A program made the position numbers and the translations under genes. A DNA stretch of 64,000 nucleotides from Vibrio profundi (lineage in GTDB: Bacteria > Pseudomonadota > Gammaproteobacteria > Enterobacterales > Vibrionaceae). This document shows positions 16,729 through 25,275 of this stretch, one piece after another. Positions within the stretch are counted from its first letter, which is position 1, and every line of letters starts with the position of its first letter. The notes beneath the pieces are model-generated. The model was not told where the DNA came from. It saw nothing but the letters and a program-made list of their open reading frames with translations, and ran no database searches. The stretch covers positions 558,001 to 622,000 of the forward strand of contig NZ_RZIS01000002.1 in the NCBI RefSeq assembly GCF_005281835.1, in the 5' to 3' direction.

Positions 16729-17835
16729 ATGACTTCTAATACCGATCCATATATCGATATTCGTCCTTATAACGATGACGAAATTCCAGCGGCACTTGAC
16801 CGCTTAATCAACGATGAAGAGTTTATCGATGCGATTTTGCATTATCGATTCTCAAATCATGCCGGTTGGTTCAAGTCTCTAATGAGCCCGCTTTTGCGTG
16901 TTTACCTTAAGATGAAGTGGAGCAAACTACAAAGTGTAGAAGCGATCCAAGTCGAGGTGAAAAAGTATCTGTGTGACACTTTAAAGAACACGACTGATGG
17001 TGTGACATATTCAGGGTTAGAAGCATTAGATAAAAACCAATCTTACTTATTTGTTTCTAATCATCGTGATATTGCAATGGATCCTGCTTTGGTGAACTAC
17101 GCTTTGCACCAAGAGAACCACCGTACCATGCGTATTGCGATAGGTGATAACTTATTGAAGAAGCCGTGCGCGACCGAGCTGATGCGTTTGAACAAAAGTT
17201 TTATCGTTAAGCGCTCTTTGAAAGGGCCGCGCGAGATGATGAAAGCGCTAGGTCAACTGTCTTCTTACATTAAGCACTCTTTGGATACGGGTAATTCGAT
17301 TTGGATTGCACAGAAAGAAGGCCGAGCTAAAGATGGTAATGATTTTACCGATCCAGCGATTCTAAAAATGTTCCATGTAGAAGGCCGCAAACAGAAAATC
17401 GCTTTTGGTGAGTACACGAAATCACTGAATATCGTGCCAGTTTCTATTTCTTACGAGAACGACCCGTGTGATACGGCTAAAGCGTTAGAGCTTTATGAAA
17501 AAGCAACCAATGGTAGCTACGAAAAAGGTGAATTTGAGGATATCGAAAGCATCATTCAAGGCATTGTTGGTAAGAAAGGGCGCATTCATATCGGTTTCGG
17601 TAGTCCAATTGAACAAGAAATTGATACACCGGAAGAGCTAGCGACTGAAATTGACCGTCAGATTCACGAAAACTATAAGCTGTTCCCAATTAACCTATTG
17701 GCCGCTGAACGAGACACGGAAGAAGTGACAGCAACGGTAAAAGAAACCTTAGCTGAGAAACTGTCTGCTCTACCAGAAGGTGCGCACCAATACTTGATCG
17801 ACAGTTACGCAAACCCGGTTAAGAACGTGGGTTAG
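16729..17835 (+). CDS. PlsC-like acyltransferase (glycerolipid acyltransferase family)
   Basis: A 368-residue acyltransferase. Motif I is SNHRDIAMDPAL, with the catalytic histidine followed by aspartate at +3 and +6 rather than the canonical H-x4-D. Motif III is QKEGRAKDG (cf. FPEGTRS), and IVPVSISYEND corresponds to motif IV. It has no obvious membrane helix and an unusual 100-residue N-terminal extension before motif I. It likely acylates a glycerophosphate or related alcohol, but in which lipid is unknown. It stands alone between the cupin gene and a terminator. Confidence 0.8.
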   Translation: MTSNTDPYIDIRPYNDDEIPAALDRLINDEEFIDAILHYRFSNHAGWFKSLMSPLLRVYLKMKWSKLQSVEAIQVEVKKYLCDTLKNTTDGVTYSGLEALDKNQSYLFVSNHRDIAMDPALVNYALHQENHRTMRIAIGDNLLKKPCATELMRLNKSFIVKRSLKGPREMMKALGQLSSYIKHSLDTGNSIWIAQKEGRAKDGNDFTDPAILKMFHVEGRKQKIAFGEYTKSLNIVPVSISYENDPCDTAKALELYEKATNGSYEKGEFEDIESIIQGIVGKKGRIHIGFGSPIEQEIDTPEELATEIDRQIHENYKLFPINLLAAERDTEEVTATVKETLAEKLSALPEGAHQYLIDSYANPVKNVG

Positions 17836-17884
17836 AGTGATTCATTGATTACTATGTATCTAGGAATCAATATGCTTGTTAGCA

Positions 17885-17910
17885 AAAAGGAGCCTTATGG
17901 GCTCCTTTTT
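17885..17910. terminator. bidirectional intrinsic terminator
   Basis: A stem AAAAAGGAGCC / GGGCTCCTTTTT with a TTAT loop ends the acyltransferase gene and, on the other strand, the repeat-protein gene. Confidence 0.85.
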
Positions 17911-17931
17911 AGTGTTTGCTTGTTTGATTTA

Positions 17932-18534
17932 TTAACGGGCCACGGCACCGCCTAAATCTAAATTAGTTGGCCACTTGGTGATCACGTTACCACCCAGAAA
18001 AATATTACCTTTCACTGTCATGGTATCAGGGAATTCGGTAATTCCTGACCCGCCTAAATAAAGATCTCCTTCAACCACAATACCGTTTGGTAGAGCAGTC
18101 AATGGAGTGCGGATGACGCTCAAGTCACCACTCACTCTGAGCCGATTAGGCAGCTTAGCCAAAGGGGTATCGGTTAGGTTGATAAACCCGCCGACTTTGA
18201 CGCCTGAAGGCCAGCTGGCTATTTTGCTACCGATCAAATTTGCGTACCCCTTGATCTTTGTGCCTCTTGGAATCCGGCTGAGCTCGCTATTGGAGGCATC
18301 GAGACTCCCTTGAACTTCCAAACCATTAGGAAGTTTCTTTATCGAGGTTTTAGCGATATTGAGATTGCCTTTAACGATAAGATCATCTGGCAGCGTAGTA
18401 TAAGGTTTATTACGTAAGTAAAGGTTCCCGTAGTTATCGAGATGATTCAAAATCTTGTATTCATCTAATGGCTTGGCACTAAGCTGAATATTCAAGGTTA
18501 ATAAACTGATGATAAATGCAGTGAGTTTGGTCAT
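17932..18534 (-). CDS. secreted protein made of 20-residue LP-x-G-L repeats
   Basis: The 200-residue protein has a signal peptide (MTKLTAFIISLLTLNIQLSA), then about seven and a half near-exact 20-residue repeats of the form LPxGLxVxGxLxLxxTxIxx (for example LPNGLEVQGSLDASNSELSR and LPNGIVVEGDLYLGGSGITE), ending within the last one. Such repeats form a regular solenoid, either leucine-rich-repeat-like or beta-helical. Similar repeats are known in phage, plant-associated and marine bacterial proteins of unknown role. The start is set at the ATG at 18534 to give a normal signal peptide; a TTG at 18615 would add 27 residues. The ribosome site is weak. A surface or envelope adhesive role is possible but unproven. 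Confidence 0.7.
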   Translation of the reverse strand: MTKLTAFIISLLTLNIQLSAKPLDEYKILNHLDNYGNLYLRNKPYTTLPDDLIVKGNLNIAKTSIKKLPNGLEVQGSLDASNSELSRIPRGTKIKGYANLIGSKIASWPSGVKVGGFINLTDTPLAKLPNRLRVSGDLSVIRTPLTALPNGIVVEGDLYLGGSGITEFPDTMTVKGNIFLGGNVITKWPTNLDLGGAVAR

Positions 18535-18770
18535 GGTGGTAATCGATATCTTGTCTATCTCTACACTATAACCAGTAATCCAATCACAATCCCGCCCTCG
18601 AAATAATTTAGTCAATATTCTGATAGATACCTTAAACTTTCTCTTCAGTACGTCGTTTTGTAAGTTTGTTATTTATGTCACATAAATATTAACATTCTAC
18701 TATGGAGTTATTTAGTGGGTACTGTACTGTATATGTAATGGATTTTATGCGTCGTTAGGAGTAGTACAGC

Positions 18771-19406
18771 ATGAAAATGAATGGGTTTAGCCTTTCAATT
18801 ATAGGGTTTGCGGCAATGATTGCATTACAAGGCTGCGGTGGTGAAGAAGGGGGAGGCTCCGCTGACGGAGGTACCGCTTCGCCTTTACCTAGTGATGGGT
18901 ATTTACCCGGGGTTCCTGGTGTATTGAATGTTTGTAATAATCAAATAAATGACAGTGATAATAGTAACGCAAAAGGTGTTTGCCTAAAGGTCGCTGCTCT
19001 TTCTGGTAATGTTTATTATACCTCAAGCCCCAGCGTCGCTTTGCTGAACGACCAACTATATTATGATACTACCTCTACATATACAGAGAGCTCCAAGGGG
19101 CCAGCAGGAGGGACATTTGCAACGTTTGATCATACTGAAAGAAATTCATGGTGTGATCACCTCCAAAATAAAAACTTTGCTGGCAGAGGTAATTGGGTTC
19201 AGGCTGGTGAGTCACAACTTGTTCAACTTCGCGATGCTTTCGGCTCAAATATTTATAATCAATTAGGTTGGCCTAGTGGCGTCTATTATTCCGGCCCCAG
19301 ATCAGTCAGTGGGCGTCCAGGACAACATGTGATGGTTGATTTAAGCTCTGGGGGATTTGCTGTTGTAAATAGCGGGATTGGTTATGTTTCTTGTGTGTCT
19401 CACTAG
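18771..19406 (+). CDS. lipoprotein with Lcl/DUF1566-like C-terminal domain (paralogue 1)
   Basis: A 211-residue lipoprotein. The signal peptide ends in LQGC with the lipidated cysteine at residue 22, followed by a flexible GGEEGGGSADGG linker. The mature domain carries cysteine pairs and a GPAGGTF...TERNSWCDHL...FAGRGNWVQAGESQLVQLR stretch. This resembles the aromatic-rich W-x-L-P-T-x-x-E-L pattern of Lcl/DUF1566 domains, though the match is partial. It is clearly paralogous to the gene at 19988, with similar length, lipobox, linker and all domain landmarks. The residue after the lipidated cysteine is glycine, so outer-membrane sorting is expected. Function is unknown. Confidence 0.7.
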   Translation: MKMNGFSLSIIGFAAMIALQGCGGEEGGGSADGGTASPLPSDGYLPGVPGVLNVCNNQINDSDNSNAKGVCLKVAALSGNVYYTSSPSVALLNDQLYYDTTSTYTESSKGPAGGTFATFDHTERNSWCDHLQNKNFAGRGNWVQAGESQLVQLRDAFGSNIYNQLGWPSGVYYSGPRSVSGRPGQHVMVDLSSGGFAVVNSGIGYVSCVSH

Positions 19407-19987
19407 TTTATATTGCCTTGAGTTACCCGTTAGTATTGAAATCCTAAGTTAGGTTTTTCGGACGAAAACATTTGATTAACCTGATAGCTCATGGCTTTTT
19501 TATGACTATTTTGACTAATATGGGGAAGCCAGTCTTTGTTTGTGAGGTCTCCCTCGATAACGGTAAAGACTCATGAAAATGAGTTTATCATTGAGATCCG
19601 TTTGTCCAACCAAAGTGTGAGTAAGCATCCTATGCTTTAGGTTCTCTATAACTCTTCACAGTATGTACCTTCTACTAACAGTTAGATGCTTTTGTCACAG
19701 CAGTATCATGTTCTTCTGGCAGCTCAATTGGTACGTGAGCTATACAACGCCATAGCCAAAATCTTTATTTTGTTTGCTTTTTCCATATGCAAGGATGCAG
19801 CACTCTAATTTGCACGAGAAGTTTCTTTATAACCTGTTAAGCGACATTAAGTTAGCTCTGTTTACAGCCTTTCATTCTGTAATTTGTTATGTCGGTCACA
19901 TAATAATCAGTCCTTATCTTGAAAACCATTAACAGTTTGTCGTATTGTAAACGCATAAATATTTGTGCGGAGAAGAGGTAGTACGGC
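19407..19987. other. 580-base gap between lipoprotein paralogues, possible decayed coding DNA
   Basis: No intact gene is present. On the minus strand, around 19680-19765, an in-frame stretch of about 28 sense codons ending in a stop encodes a protein-like tail (WRCIAHVPIELPEEHD), but it is closed upstream by a stop codon, so it can only be a remnant or chance. Bases 19883-19906 repeat the upstream element of the first lipoprotein gene and probably belong to the second gene's promoter. Confidence 0.35.
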
Positions 19988-20635
19988 ATGAAGATATATA
20001 GGAGTAGCTTTTCTCTTATTGGTATAACTGCAGCAATTGTATTGCAAGGTTGTGGAGGTGGCGAAGAAGGAGGGGGGACGGTATCACCAAAACCGCCTAA
20101 AGAATTACCTTTCTATCCAGGTGAACTAAACGCATGCGGTAACTTGGTCAATGACAGTGATCCAACTAATGCCGGCGGCAGGTGCATAAAAGTTGCGTCT
20201 TCTTCATCTGGCTGGGTTTTATATACTTCAAGCCCAAGCCAACAAGTATTAGATGACTGGCATCCTTATTATAGTTCAACATTTATACATACTGAGAATG
20301 GCATCACTGGGCCTGCCGGTGGAACGTTTCCAAAGCTCAATAATACTGAAAGGGATGATTGGTGTTCTTATTTAGCGAATCGAGCCTTCGGAGGGCGAAA
20401 CAATTGGGTTGAAGCGAACGAAGATCAGCTTGTAACTTTACGCAGTACTAATAATTTTGATATCTATGGTGAGTTAGGTTGGCCTGCAGGAAGTGACTAT
20501 GCGGGAGCGGCTACCAGAAGTTACCCAGTAAAACCGGGGGAGCAAGCTCAGGTTGACATGCTGATGAATACTGATAATAGTCAAGGTTATGGGATGTCAT
20601 TGACTCAATATGTATCTTGTATTTCTGTCCGATGA
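19988..20635 (+). CDS. lipoprotein with Lcl/DUF1566-like C-terminal domain (paralogue 2)
   Basis: A 215-residue lipoprotein with lipobox VLQGC (cysteine 22), a glycine/glutamate linker and a mature domain parallel to the gene at 18771. The shared landmarks, in order, are NDSDPTNAGGRC, YTSSPSQ, GPAGGTF, TERDDWCSYL, FGGRNNWVEANEDQLVTLR, IYGELGWPAG and the terminal YVSC. Shared cysteines suggest conserved disulfides. Identity is moderate, so the duplication is old or the genes diverge quickly at the surface. The ATG follows GAGGTAGTACGGC, almost the same leader as the paralogue. Function is unknown. Confidence 0.7.
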   Translation: MKIYRSSFSLIGITAAIVLQGCGGGEEGGGTVSPKPPKELPFYPGELNACGNLVNDSDPTNAGGRCIKVASSSSGWVLYTSSPSQQVLDDWHPYYSSTFIHTENGITGPAGGTFPKLNNTERDDWCSYLANRAFGGRNNWVEANEDQLVTLRSTNNFDIYGELGWPAGSDYAGAATRSYPVKPGEQAQVDMLMNTDNSQGYGMSLTQYVSCISVR

Positions 20636-20780
20636 CTTCAATAGTGTAATCAAGTTTGTACTATTTACCATAGAAAGGGGTTGATGCCATAAGAACTCCA
20701 TCTTCCCGTTGAATAATTATGGACATATTTGATTTATAATTAGTGAACTTATGGTGAATCACCCTTTTCGGTGGAGATGA

Positions 20781-21092
20781 ATGATGATGCGCGTGCCTAT
20801 ATTTCTCATACCTCGTAAAGTCGTGGCACTGATATTGGGTGCGGTGTGTGCCTTGATGCTTGTCCCTTCAACGTTAGCTAATAAAGTCATCAGTACACCT
20901 GCGAGAAGCGCTGTGGTGGTTTCTGATGTTAACGCAAGGGCAAGAGTGTGCTACTACGAAGATAAAGCTTATAGCTTAGGTGCGGTACTTAATATCTCGG
21001 GTGTGCTGATCGAGTGTATATCTGAACAAGATTTTGAGTTAAATGGTTCACTGAAGTGGAAACAACTCGATCAAAAAAGCGAACCGAAATAG
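20781..21092 (+). CDS. DUF1496 (YnjH-like) secreted protein
   Basis: A small exported protein of up to 103 residues. The N-terminal segment VVALILGAVCALMLVPSTLA is a signal peptide. The mature part contains ARVCYYEDKAYSLGAVLNISGVLIECI, the DUF1496 signature with its two conserved cysteines and a YSLGAV core, seen in YnjH of enterics and many Vibrio proteins. Three consecutive ATG codons follow a GGAG; the second or third has better spacing than the first at 20781. It is followed by the convergent YfcZ-like gene. The role of the family is unknown. Confidence 0.75.
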   Translation: MMMRVPIFLIPRKVVALILGAVCALMLVPSTLANKVISTPARSAVVVSDVNARARVCYYEDKAYSLGAVLNISGVLIECISEQDFELNGSLKWKQLDQKSEPK

Positions 21093-21122
21093 GTTCGCTT
21101 CGCTAGCGTTTTCTAAATTCTA

Positions 21123-21422
21123 TTAGCGATTCAGAGAACGCGACTTCAACTCGAAGATCAGCTTTTCAGCACTAACTTCAAATTTTAGAAGTGCTTTCAA
21201 CTCGCGAGATTCCTCAGTTAATTCAGTCACATTGTATTCAACGTTCTTCGAAACTTGTTTGGCTAATGTTAAGTACTTGTCAAATTCAGCTTCTAACTGT
21301 GCCTTCGACTCAGCAAAGATCGTTACTTCAGCAACGTCGTCGCCTTCTTTGATAACAAAGCCGATCTCACCGGCACAACCGCATGCTTCGCACACTGAGT
21401 TATCTACTACTTCTTGACTCAT
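21123..21422 (-). CDS. YfcZ/YiiS-family protein (DUF406)
   Basis: The 99-residue cytoplasmic protein starts MSQEVVDNSVCEACGCAGEI, the cysteine-rich opening typical of YfcZ/YiiS proteins, and continues with an alpha/beta body (VTIFAESKAQLEAEFDKYLTLA). The N-terminal C-x-x-C-x-C could bind a metal. The start at 21422 is supported by AGAGGA six bases upstream; a longer frame to 21464 is not. Members are small, abundant proteins of unknown function. The gene is divergent from luxT across a long non-coding region and convergent with the DUF1496 gene. Confidence 0.85.
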   Translation of the reverse strand: MSQEVVDNSVCEACGCAGEIGFVIKEGDDVAEVTIFAESKAQLEAEFDKYLTLAKQVSKNVEYNVTELTEESRELKALLKFEVSAEKLIFELKSRSLNR

Positions 21423-21953
21423 AACTAATCCTCTTACTAAAACTACGGTTATTCTAACTAGCAATTTGATCTCTATCCATAAAAATCAAAAGTCTTTGAA
21501 CAGATATTGACTGGTATGCTATGTTGTTTGGTAAGGAACTAAGTGAATATTAATATTAGATAAAGATAATTTAAGTGTGATCTGGCTCTTGTTTTATTGA
21601 AATTTAGTGTCATATATTTGTCAGAATGCCATTCAGTTAGTTGCGTCAGAAAGGATTTTATAAGACTATCTATCGCTTGATAGTTATTTACATAATGAAT
21701 GGTTGGTCGGTATTTCATATTCTAAGTAGTTATTTTCATTAATAGCCTTAGAGTTGTAGGATTGCATCTTGTATTCATTTCGTGTGTAAAGTGCGATTAG
21801 ACACTGACCTGTAAATAAGGTATTACAGAATGCCGTTAGGGTTTTAGCACCGAATACTTGCGAAGTTGCGACTTATTTACATAATACTGATAACGATTTT
21901 CATTCTGACTTCATTTAAAGTTAGATGGATTTACAAAGAGAAGAGCCTGAAAT
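21423..21953. other. long regulatory region upstream of luxT
   Basis: These 531 bases are AT-rich with no supported coding sequence. They separate divergently read genes. A Fur-like box is at 21889-21907. A short stem (ACTATCTATCGCTTGATAGT) lies near 21665-21690. A long leader upstream of luxT is plausible. Confidence 0.5.
21889..21907 (+). promoter_or_regulatory. putative Fur box upstream of luxT
   Basis: GATAACGATTTTCATTCTG agrees with the 19-base Fur consensus GATAATGATAATCATTATC at 14 of 19 positions. It lies 47 bases before the luxT start codon, well placed for repression. The heme-uptake operon is the convergent neighbour. Confidence 0.45.
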
Positions 21954-22415
21954 ATGCCAAAGCGTAGTAAAGAAGATACTGAAATCACGATTCAGAAGAT
22001 CATGGATGCCGTTGTAGACCAACTTCTAAGATTGGGTTACGACAAGATGTCTTATACAACATTAAGTCAGCAAACAGGTGTCTCTCGTACCGGTATTAGC
22101 CACCATTTTCCAAAGAAAACCGACTTTACTGCGGCTTTAGATGGACGAATCTTCAAGATGTTTATGGAACACCTTGATTTCGAGAATGGCCTAAATGAGT
22201 TTTCTGAGAGTTGGGTTAAAGCGTTAGAAGATTCTGAATTCCTAGCGATCTTACGCCTGCTATTCCACCACATTGTTACGGCGGAAAACGCACACGAATT
22301 TGCAGCAAATGGTATCGACCGTTTGTACAAGTTGACTGAAAGCCAATTTGGCGATACGAGTGGCAAAGAATTAGAGTGGTTGATTGGTAAATCACTGATT
22401 CGTATGAGCCTATAG
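21954..22415 (+). CDS. luxT: LuxT/SwrT-type TetR-family transcriptional regulator
   Basis: A 153-residue TetR-family regulator starting MPKRSKEDTEITIQKIMDAV. The helix-turn-helix is LSQQTGVSRTGISHHFPKKTDF, and a short all-helical ligand domain follows. The length and the N-terminal sequence match what I recall of V. harveyi LuxT (153 residues) and V. parahaemolyticus SwrT, which control quorum-sensing small RNA expression, swarming, virulence and siderophore genes. In V. cholerae the homologue lies next to the hut locus, as here. It has a long upstream region with a Fur-like box and ends in a strong bidirectional terminator shared with hutD. Confidence 0.85.
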   Translation: MPKRSKEDTEITIQKIMDAVVDQLLRLGYDKMSYTTLSQQTGVSRTGISHHFPKKTDFTAALDGRIFKMFMEHLDFENGLNEFSESWVKALEDSEFLAILRLLFHHIVTAENAHEFAANGIDRLYKLTESQFGDTSGKELEWLIGKSLIRMSL

Positions 22416-22432
22416 TCAGCTTATCGAAATTG

Positions 22433-22460
22433 AAAAAAGCTCCGAATTCGGAGCTTTTTT
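22433..22460. terminator. bidirectional intrinsic terminator luxT/hutD
   Basis: A stem AAAAAGCTCCGAA / TTCGGAGCTTTTT with A and T flanks lies between the convergent luxT gene and the hutBCD operon. Confidence 0.9.
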
Positions 22461-22525
22461 GTATTTGGGGTTAGATAAAGCGGCAACCAGTAAGTAAGCA
22501 TTATCCCGCCGCTACCTTAAAGGTT

Positions 22526-23308
22526 TTATTGGGCGGGATGTACCAGCGGGAAATCCATTGTAGGGTGTTTTTCTACCAAGCTATGGTAACCATACACTTC
22601 TTCTATCATCGTTGGTTGTAGGGCCTCCCAAGGGCTTCCATCGCATACGATCTCACCATTTTGCAATACAATCAGCCTATCCGAATATTGCGCGGCTAGA
22701 TTTAAATCGTGCAGAACTACAACTACCGCAGCGTTACGCTCGTCGGCCAGCTTTCTCGCAATCTTTAATGTGTTGTGCTGATGAGCTAAGTCTAGTGCAG
22801 AGGTTGGTTCATCAAGCATCAGTATGCATTGATCGCCAGACTGGTGAAGCTGAGTGAGTACTCTGGATAAGTGTACACGCTGCTTTTCTCCGCCTGAAAG
22901 CGAGGGATATAGTCGGCGTGAAAGGTGGCTAACGTCGGCCATCTCCATATATTGCTCTGTGATCGTTTTCATTTCCTTGTTTGAGGTTGCTAGGGGAATA
23001 CCGCCTAACTCAACGACTTCATGAGCCAAAAACGGAAACGTCAGCGTACTGTGTTGTGGCAGCATACCTAAGTGCTTGGCTAAACGTTGAGCAGGCCAGT
23101 TATCGATAGAGTGACCAAAATATTCGATTTCTCCAATGCTTTCAGATTCTTGGCAGAGCGCTTTGAGCAGAGTACTTTTACCTGCCCCGTTTGGCCCTAA
23201 GAGCGTCGTCACTTCTCCTGCGTGAATGTCTAAATTGATATTTTTGATAATGGTTTTAGAACCAATGCTGACCGATAAATTTTTGGCCTTAAGAGATAAG
23301 TGACTCAT
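22526..23308 (-). CDS. hutD: heme ABC importer ATPase HutD
   Basis: The 260-residue ATPase powers heme transport across the inner membrane. It has Walker A GPNGAGKST, signature LSGGEKQR, Walker B CILMLDEPTSALD and switch histidine VVLHDLN, in a BtuD/HmuV-like order. Its start codon overlaps the hutC stop by one base (TAATG), showing translational coupling. It is the last gene of the tonB-exbB-exbD-hutBCD operon and ends before a terminator. Confidence 0.96.
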   Translation of the reverse strand: MSHLSLKAKNLSVSIGSKTIIKNINLDIHAGEVTTLLGPNGAGKSTLLKALCQESESIGEIEYFGHSIDNWPAQRLAKHLGMLPQHSTLTFPFLAHEVVELGGIPLATSNKEMKTITEQYMEMADVSHLSRRLYPSLSGGEKQRVHLSRVLTQLHQSGDQCILMLDEPTSALDLAHQHNTLKIARKLADERNAAVVVVLHDLNLAAQYSDRLIVLQNGEIVCDGSPWEALQPTMIEEVYGYHSLVEKHPTMDFPLVHPAQ

Positions 23309-24345
23309 TACATGATCCTGCCTTTTTGTTGGAACAACAGGTAAAGGAAGAAAGGCGCACCAATAATTGCGGTGACGATACCTATTGGCAATTCAGCGGG
23401 TGCAACCGCTACTCGCGAAAACATGTCTGCAGCGGTAAGCAGCAAAGCACCTAGTACGGCCGAAAGTGGCAGCAAAGTTCTATGATCTGGCCCTGCTAAC
23501 ATTCGCCCTAAATGTGGAACAACCAATCCAATAAAACCAATAGTGCCTGACAAGCTGACGGTGACGCCGACTCCTACTGCTGTGAGTAAGATGAGTTGCC
23601 TCTTTAATTTCTGTACTGGAATACCAAGATGTTTTGCTTCAGATTCCCCTAGCAATAGGGCGTTGAGGGCCATCGTTTTACGGCTGAATAGAATAACTAA
23701 GATAGCTAATGTTACTGCCGCAAGTGCAATACTGGCCCAGTTAGCACCTGCCAGTGACCCCATGGACCATAACGAAAGGTCTCGAAGCATTTGATCATCA
23801 GCGGCAAAGCTTAGGTAACTGATCCCCGCGCCAGATAGCGCGCTTATAGCAACGCCAGCGAGTAACATGATAGTAACGGATGTGCCGAATTTATTCGTGC
23901 CTAAGCGGTAAACAAGTAATGTAGTGAGTGCACCACCTATAAAGGCGAAAATAGGCAGAGCCGCGAAGTTCATGAAGTTAGGGTACTGAACGGCAAGATC
24001 GGCAAATAATACGATAGCGAGTGCTGCGCCTAAGGCTGAGCCTGCTGAAACCCCGATGATTCCAGGCTCTGCTAGAGGGTTGCGGAATAATCCCTGCATC
24101 ACGGTGCCGCATATAGCTAAAATGGCACCAATTAACATACAAAGAATGGTTCTTGGTAAGCGTATTTCTTGGATTACTAAATTGATATGCGGAGCTAAGT
24201 CATTACTCGAGCTAAATAAACTCGTGAAACTGTCGCTTAATGTAATATTCATAGGTCCGACAGTGATCGATGAGAGCGCCATCAAGGCTAAGATCCCACC
24301 AAACACTGTCATCATTACCCGCAGTGAGACGTTTCTTAGAAACAT
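23308..24345 (-). CDS. hutC: heme ABC importer permease HutC
   Basis: A 345-residue FecCD-family permease with about ten membrane helices. It has the family motifs RLPRTILCMLIGAILAICGTVMQGLFRNPLAEPGIIGVS-type near residues 60-100 and GTIGFIGLVVPHLGR near the C-terminus. It forms the heme channel with HutD and receives heme from HutB. The ATG at 24345 is preceded by a near-perfect GGAGGA at four bases; in-frame codons upstream lie inside or next to hutB and are not needed. The gap to hutB is ten bases. Confidence 0.95.
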   Translation of the reverse strand: MFLRNVSLRVMMTVFGGILALMALSSITVGPMNITLSDSFTSLFSSSNDLAPHINLVIQEIRLPRTILCMLIGAILAICGTVMQGLFRNPLAEPGIIGVSAGSALGAALAIVLFADLAVQYPNFMNFAALPIFAFIGGALTTLLVYRLGTNKFGTSVTIMLLAGVAISALSGAGISYLSFAADDQMLRDLSLWSMGSLAGANWASIALAAVTLAILVILFSRKTMALNALLLGESEAKHLGIPVQKLKRQLILLTAVGVGVTVSLSGTIGFIGLVVPHLGRMLAGPDHRTLLPLSAVLGALLLTAADMFSRVAVAPAELPIGIVTAIIGAPFFLYLLFQQKGRIM

Positions 24346-24355
24346 TATTCCTCCA

Positions 24356-25243
24356 CTAAGGGTAAACGATCGCATTCAAACGCTTAGCTTCGGCAAGGCT
24401 ATTTAAACCTAAGCCACCAACTAACGCGCTACCATCAAGCGTAATGATCTGTTTATTGATACCGGCTGGCGTCGCCGCAAGCATCGGCAGTGCTGCTAGA
24501 ATTTCATCGGCGCCACCCAGTTTCTTGTAACTGCGTCCACTGACTAAAATGACGTCTGGCTGCATCTCAACAAGCGATTCCATAGAAAGTGGCTTGTATG
24601 ACGTGAGCTTTTCAGCGGCAGGGTTTACGCCACCAGCCAGCTCAATAATGGCATTTGGTGTGGTATCTTGACCTGCTACATTAGCTGGACGGCCTTCGTG
24701 AATAAGAAGAAATAGCATTTTTTTAGCACTATTTTCAGAAACTTGATTGCTTTCTAGGGCGCTTACTTGCTGCTGTACTTGTGCTTTCACAGCTACAGCT
24801 TGAGTTTCTGTGTGAGTGATTTTGGCTATTTGATCGATGCGATTGAGCAAACCTTCAACGTTTGATTCTGTGTTTACGATTTCAACTTCTACACCTGTTG
24901 ATTCAAGCTGTTGTATGGTCGTATCTGGACCGATTTCATCAGAGCCGATCAAAGTCGTCGGTTGTAGCGCTAATAGACCTTCAGCAGAAAGCCTTCTATG
25001 GTAGCCAATTTTTGGCAAACCTAAGCTTTCAGGTATGTGACTGGTAACGTCGACTGCGACAAGTTGATTTTCTGCGCCTAACGCGAAGACGAGCTCCGTC
25101 ACGGCTGCACCAGCACTGATGATTCGTGGTGATGTTTCGGATTGAGCGATAGCCACTGAACTGGTGGTAGTAAAAATCGCTGCAGCTACGATAGTGGAGC
25201 AATGCTGCTGAATGCGTTTGAAGAGCTTGTTTGAAGTTTTCAT
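24356..25243 (-). CDS. hutB: periplasmic heme-binding protein HutB
   Basis: A periplasmic substrate-binding protein of about 295 residues from the BtuF/HmuT group. The signal peptide ends in SSVAIAQS, then PRIISAGAAVTELVFALGAENQLVAVD is the classic first lobe of cobalamin/heme binding proteins, and a conserved YHRRLSAEGLLALQPTTLIGS segment follows. It delivers heme to HutCD. The ATG at 25243 is chosen for a normal signal peptide, although a GTG at 25279 overlaps the exbD stop and could allow coupled initiation with a 12-residue longer leader. Confidence 0.94.
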   Translation of the reverse strand: MKTSNKLFKRIQQHCSTIVAAAIFTTTSSVAIAQSETSPRIISAGAAVTELVFALGAENQLVAVDVTSHIPESLGLPKIGYHRRLSAEGLLALQPTTLIGSDEIGPDTTIQQLESTGVEVEIVNTESNVEGLLNRIDQIAKITHTETQAVAVKAQVQQQVSALESNQVSENSAKKMLFLLIHEGRPANVAGQDTTPNAIIELAGGVNPAAEKLTSYKPLSMESLVEMQPDVILVSGRSYKKLGGADEILAALPMLAATPAGINKQIITLDGSALVGGLGLNSLAEAKRLNAIVYP

Positions 25244-25275
25244 ATTATGGTTCTTATCGTTGTTCCGAAAGCAGA

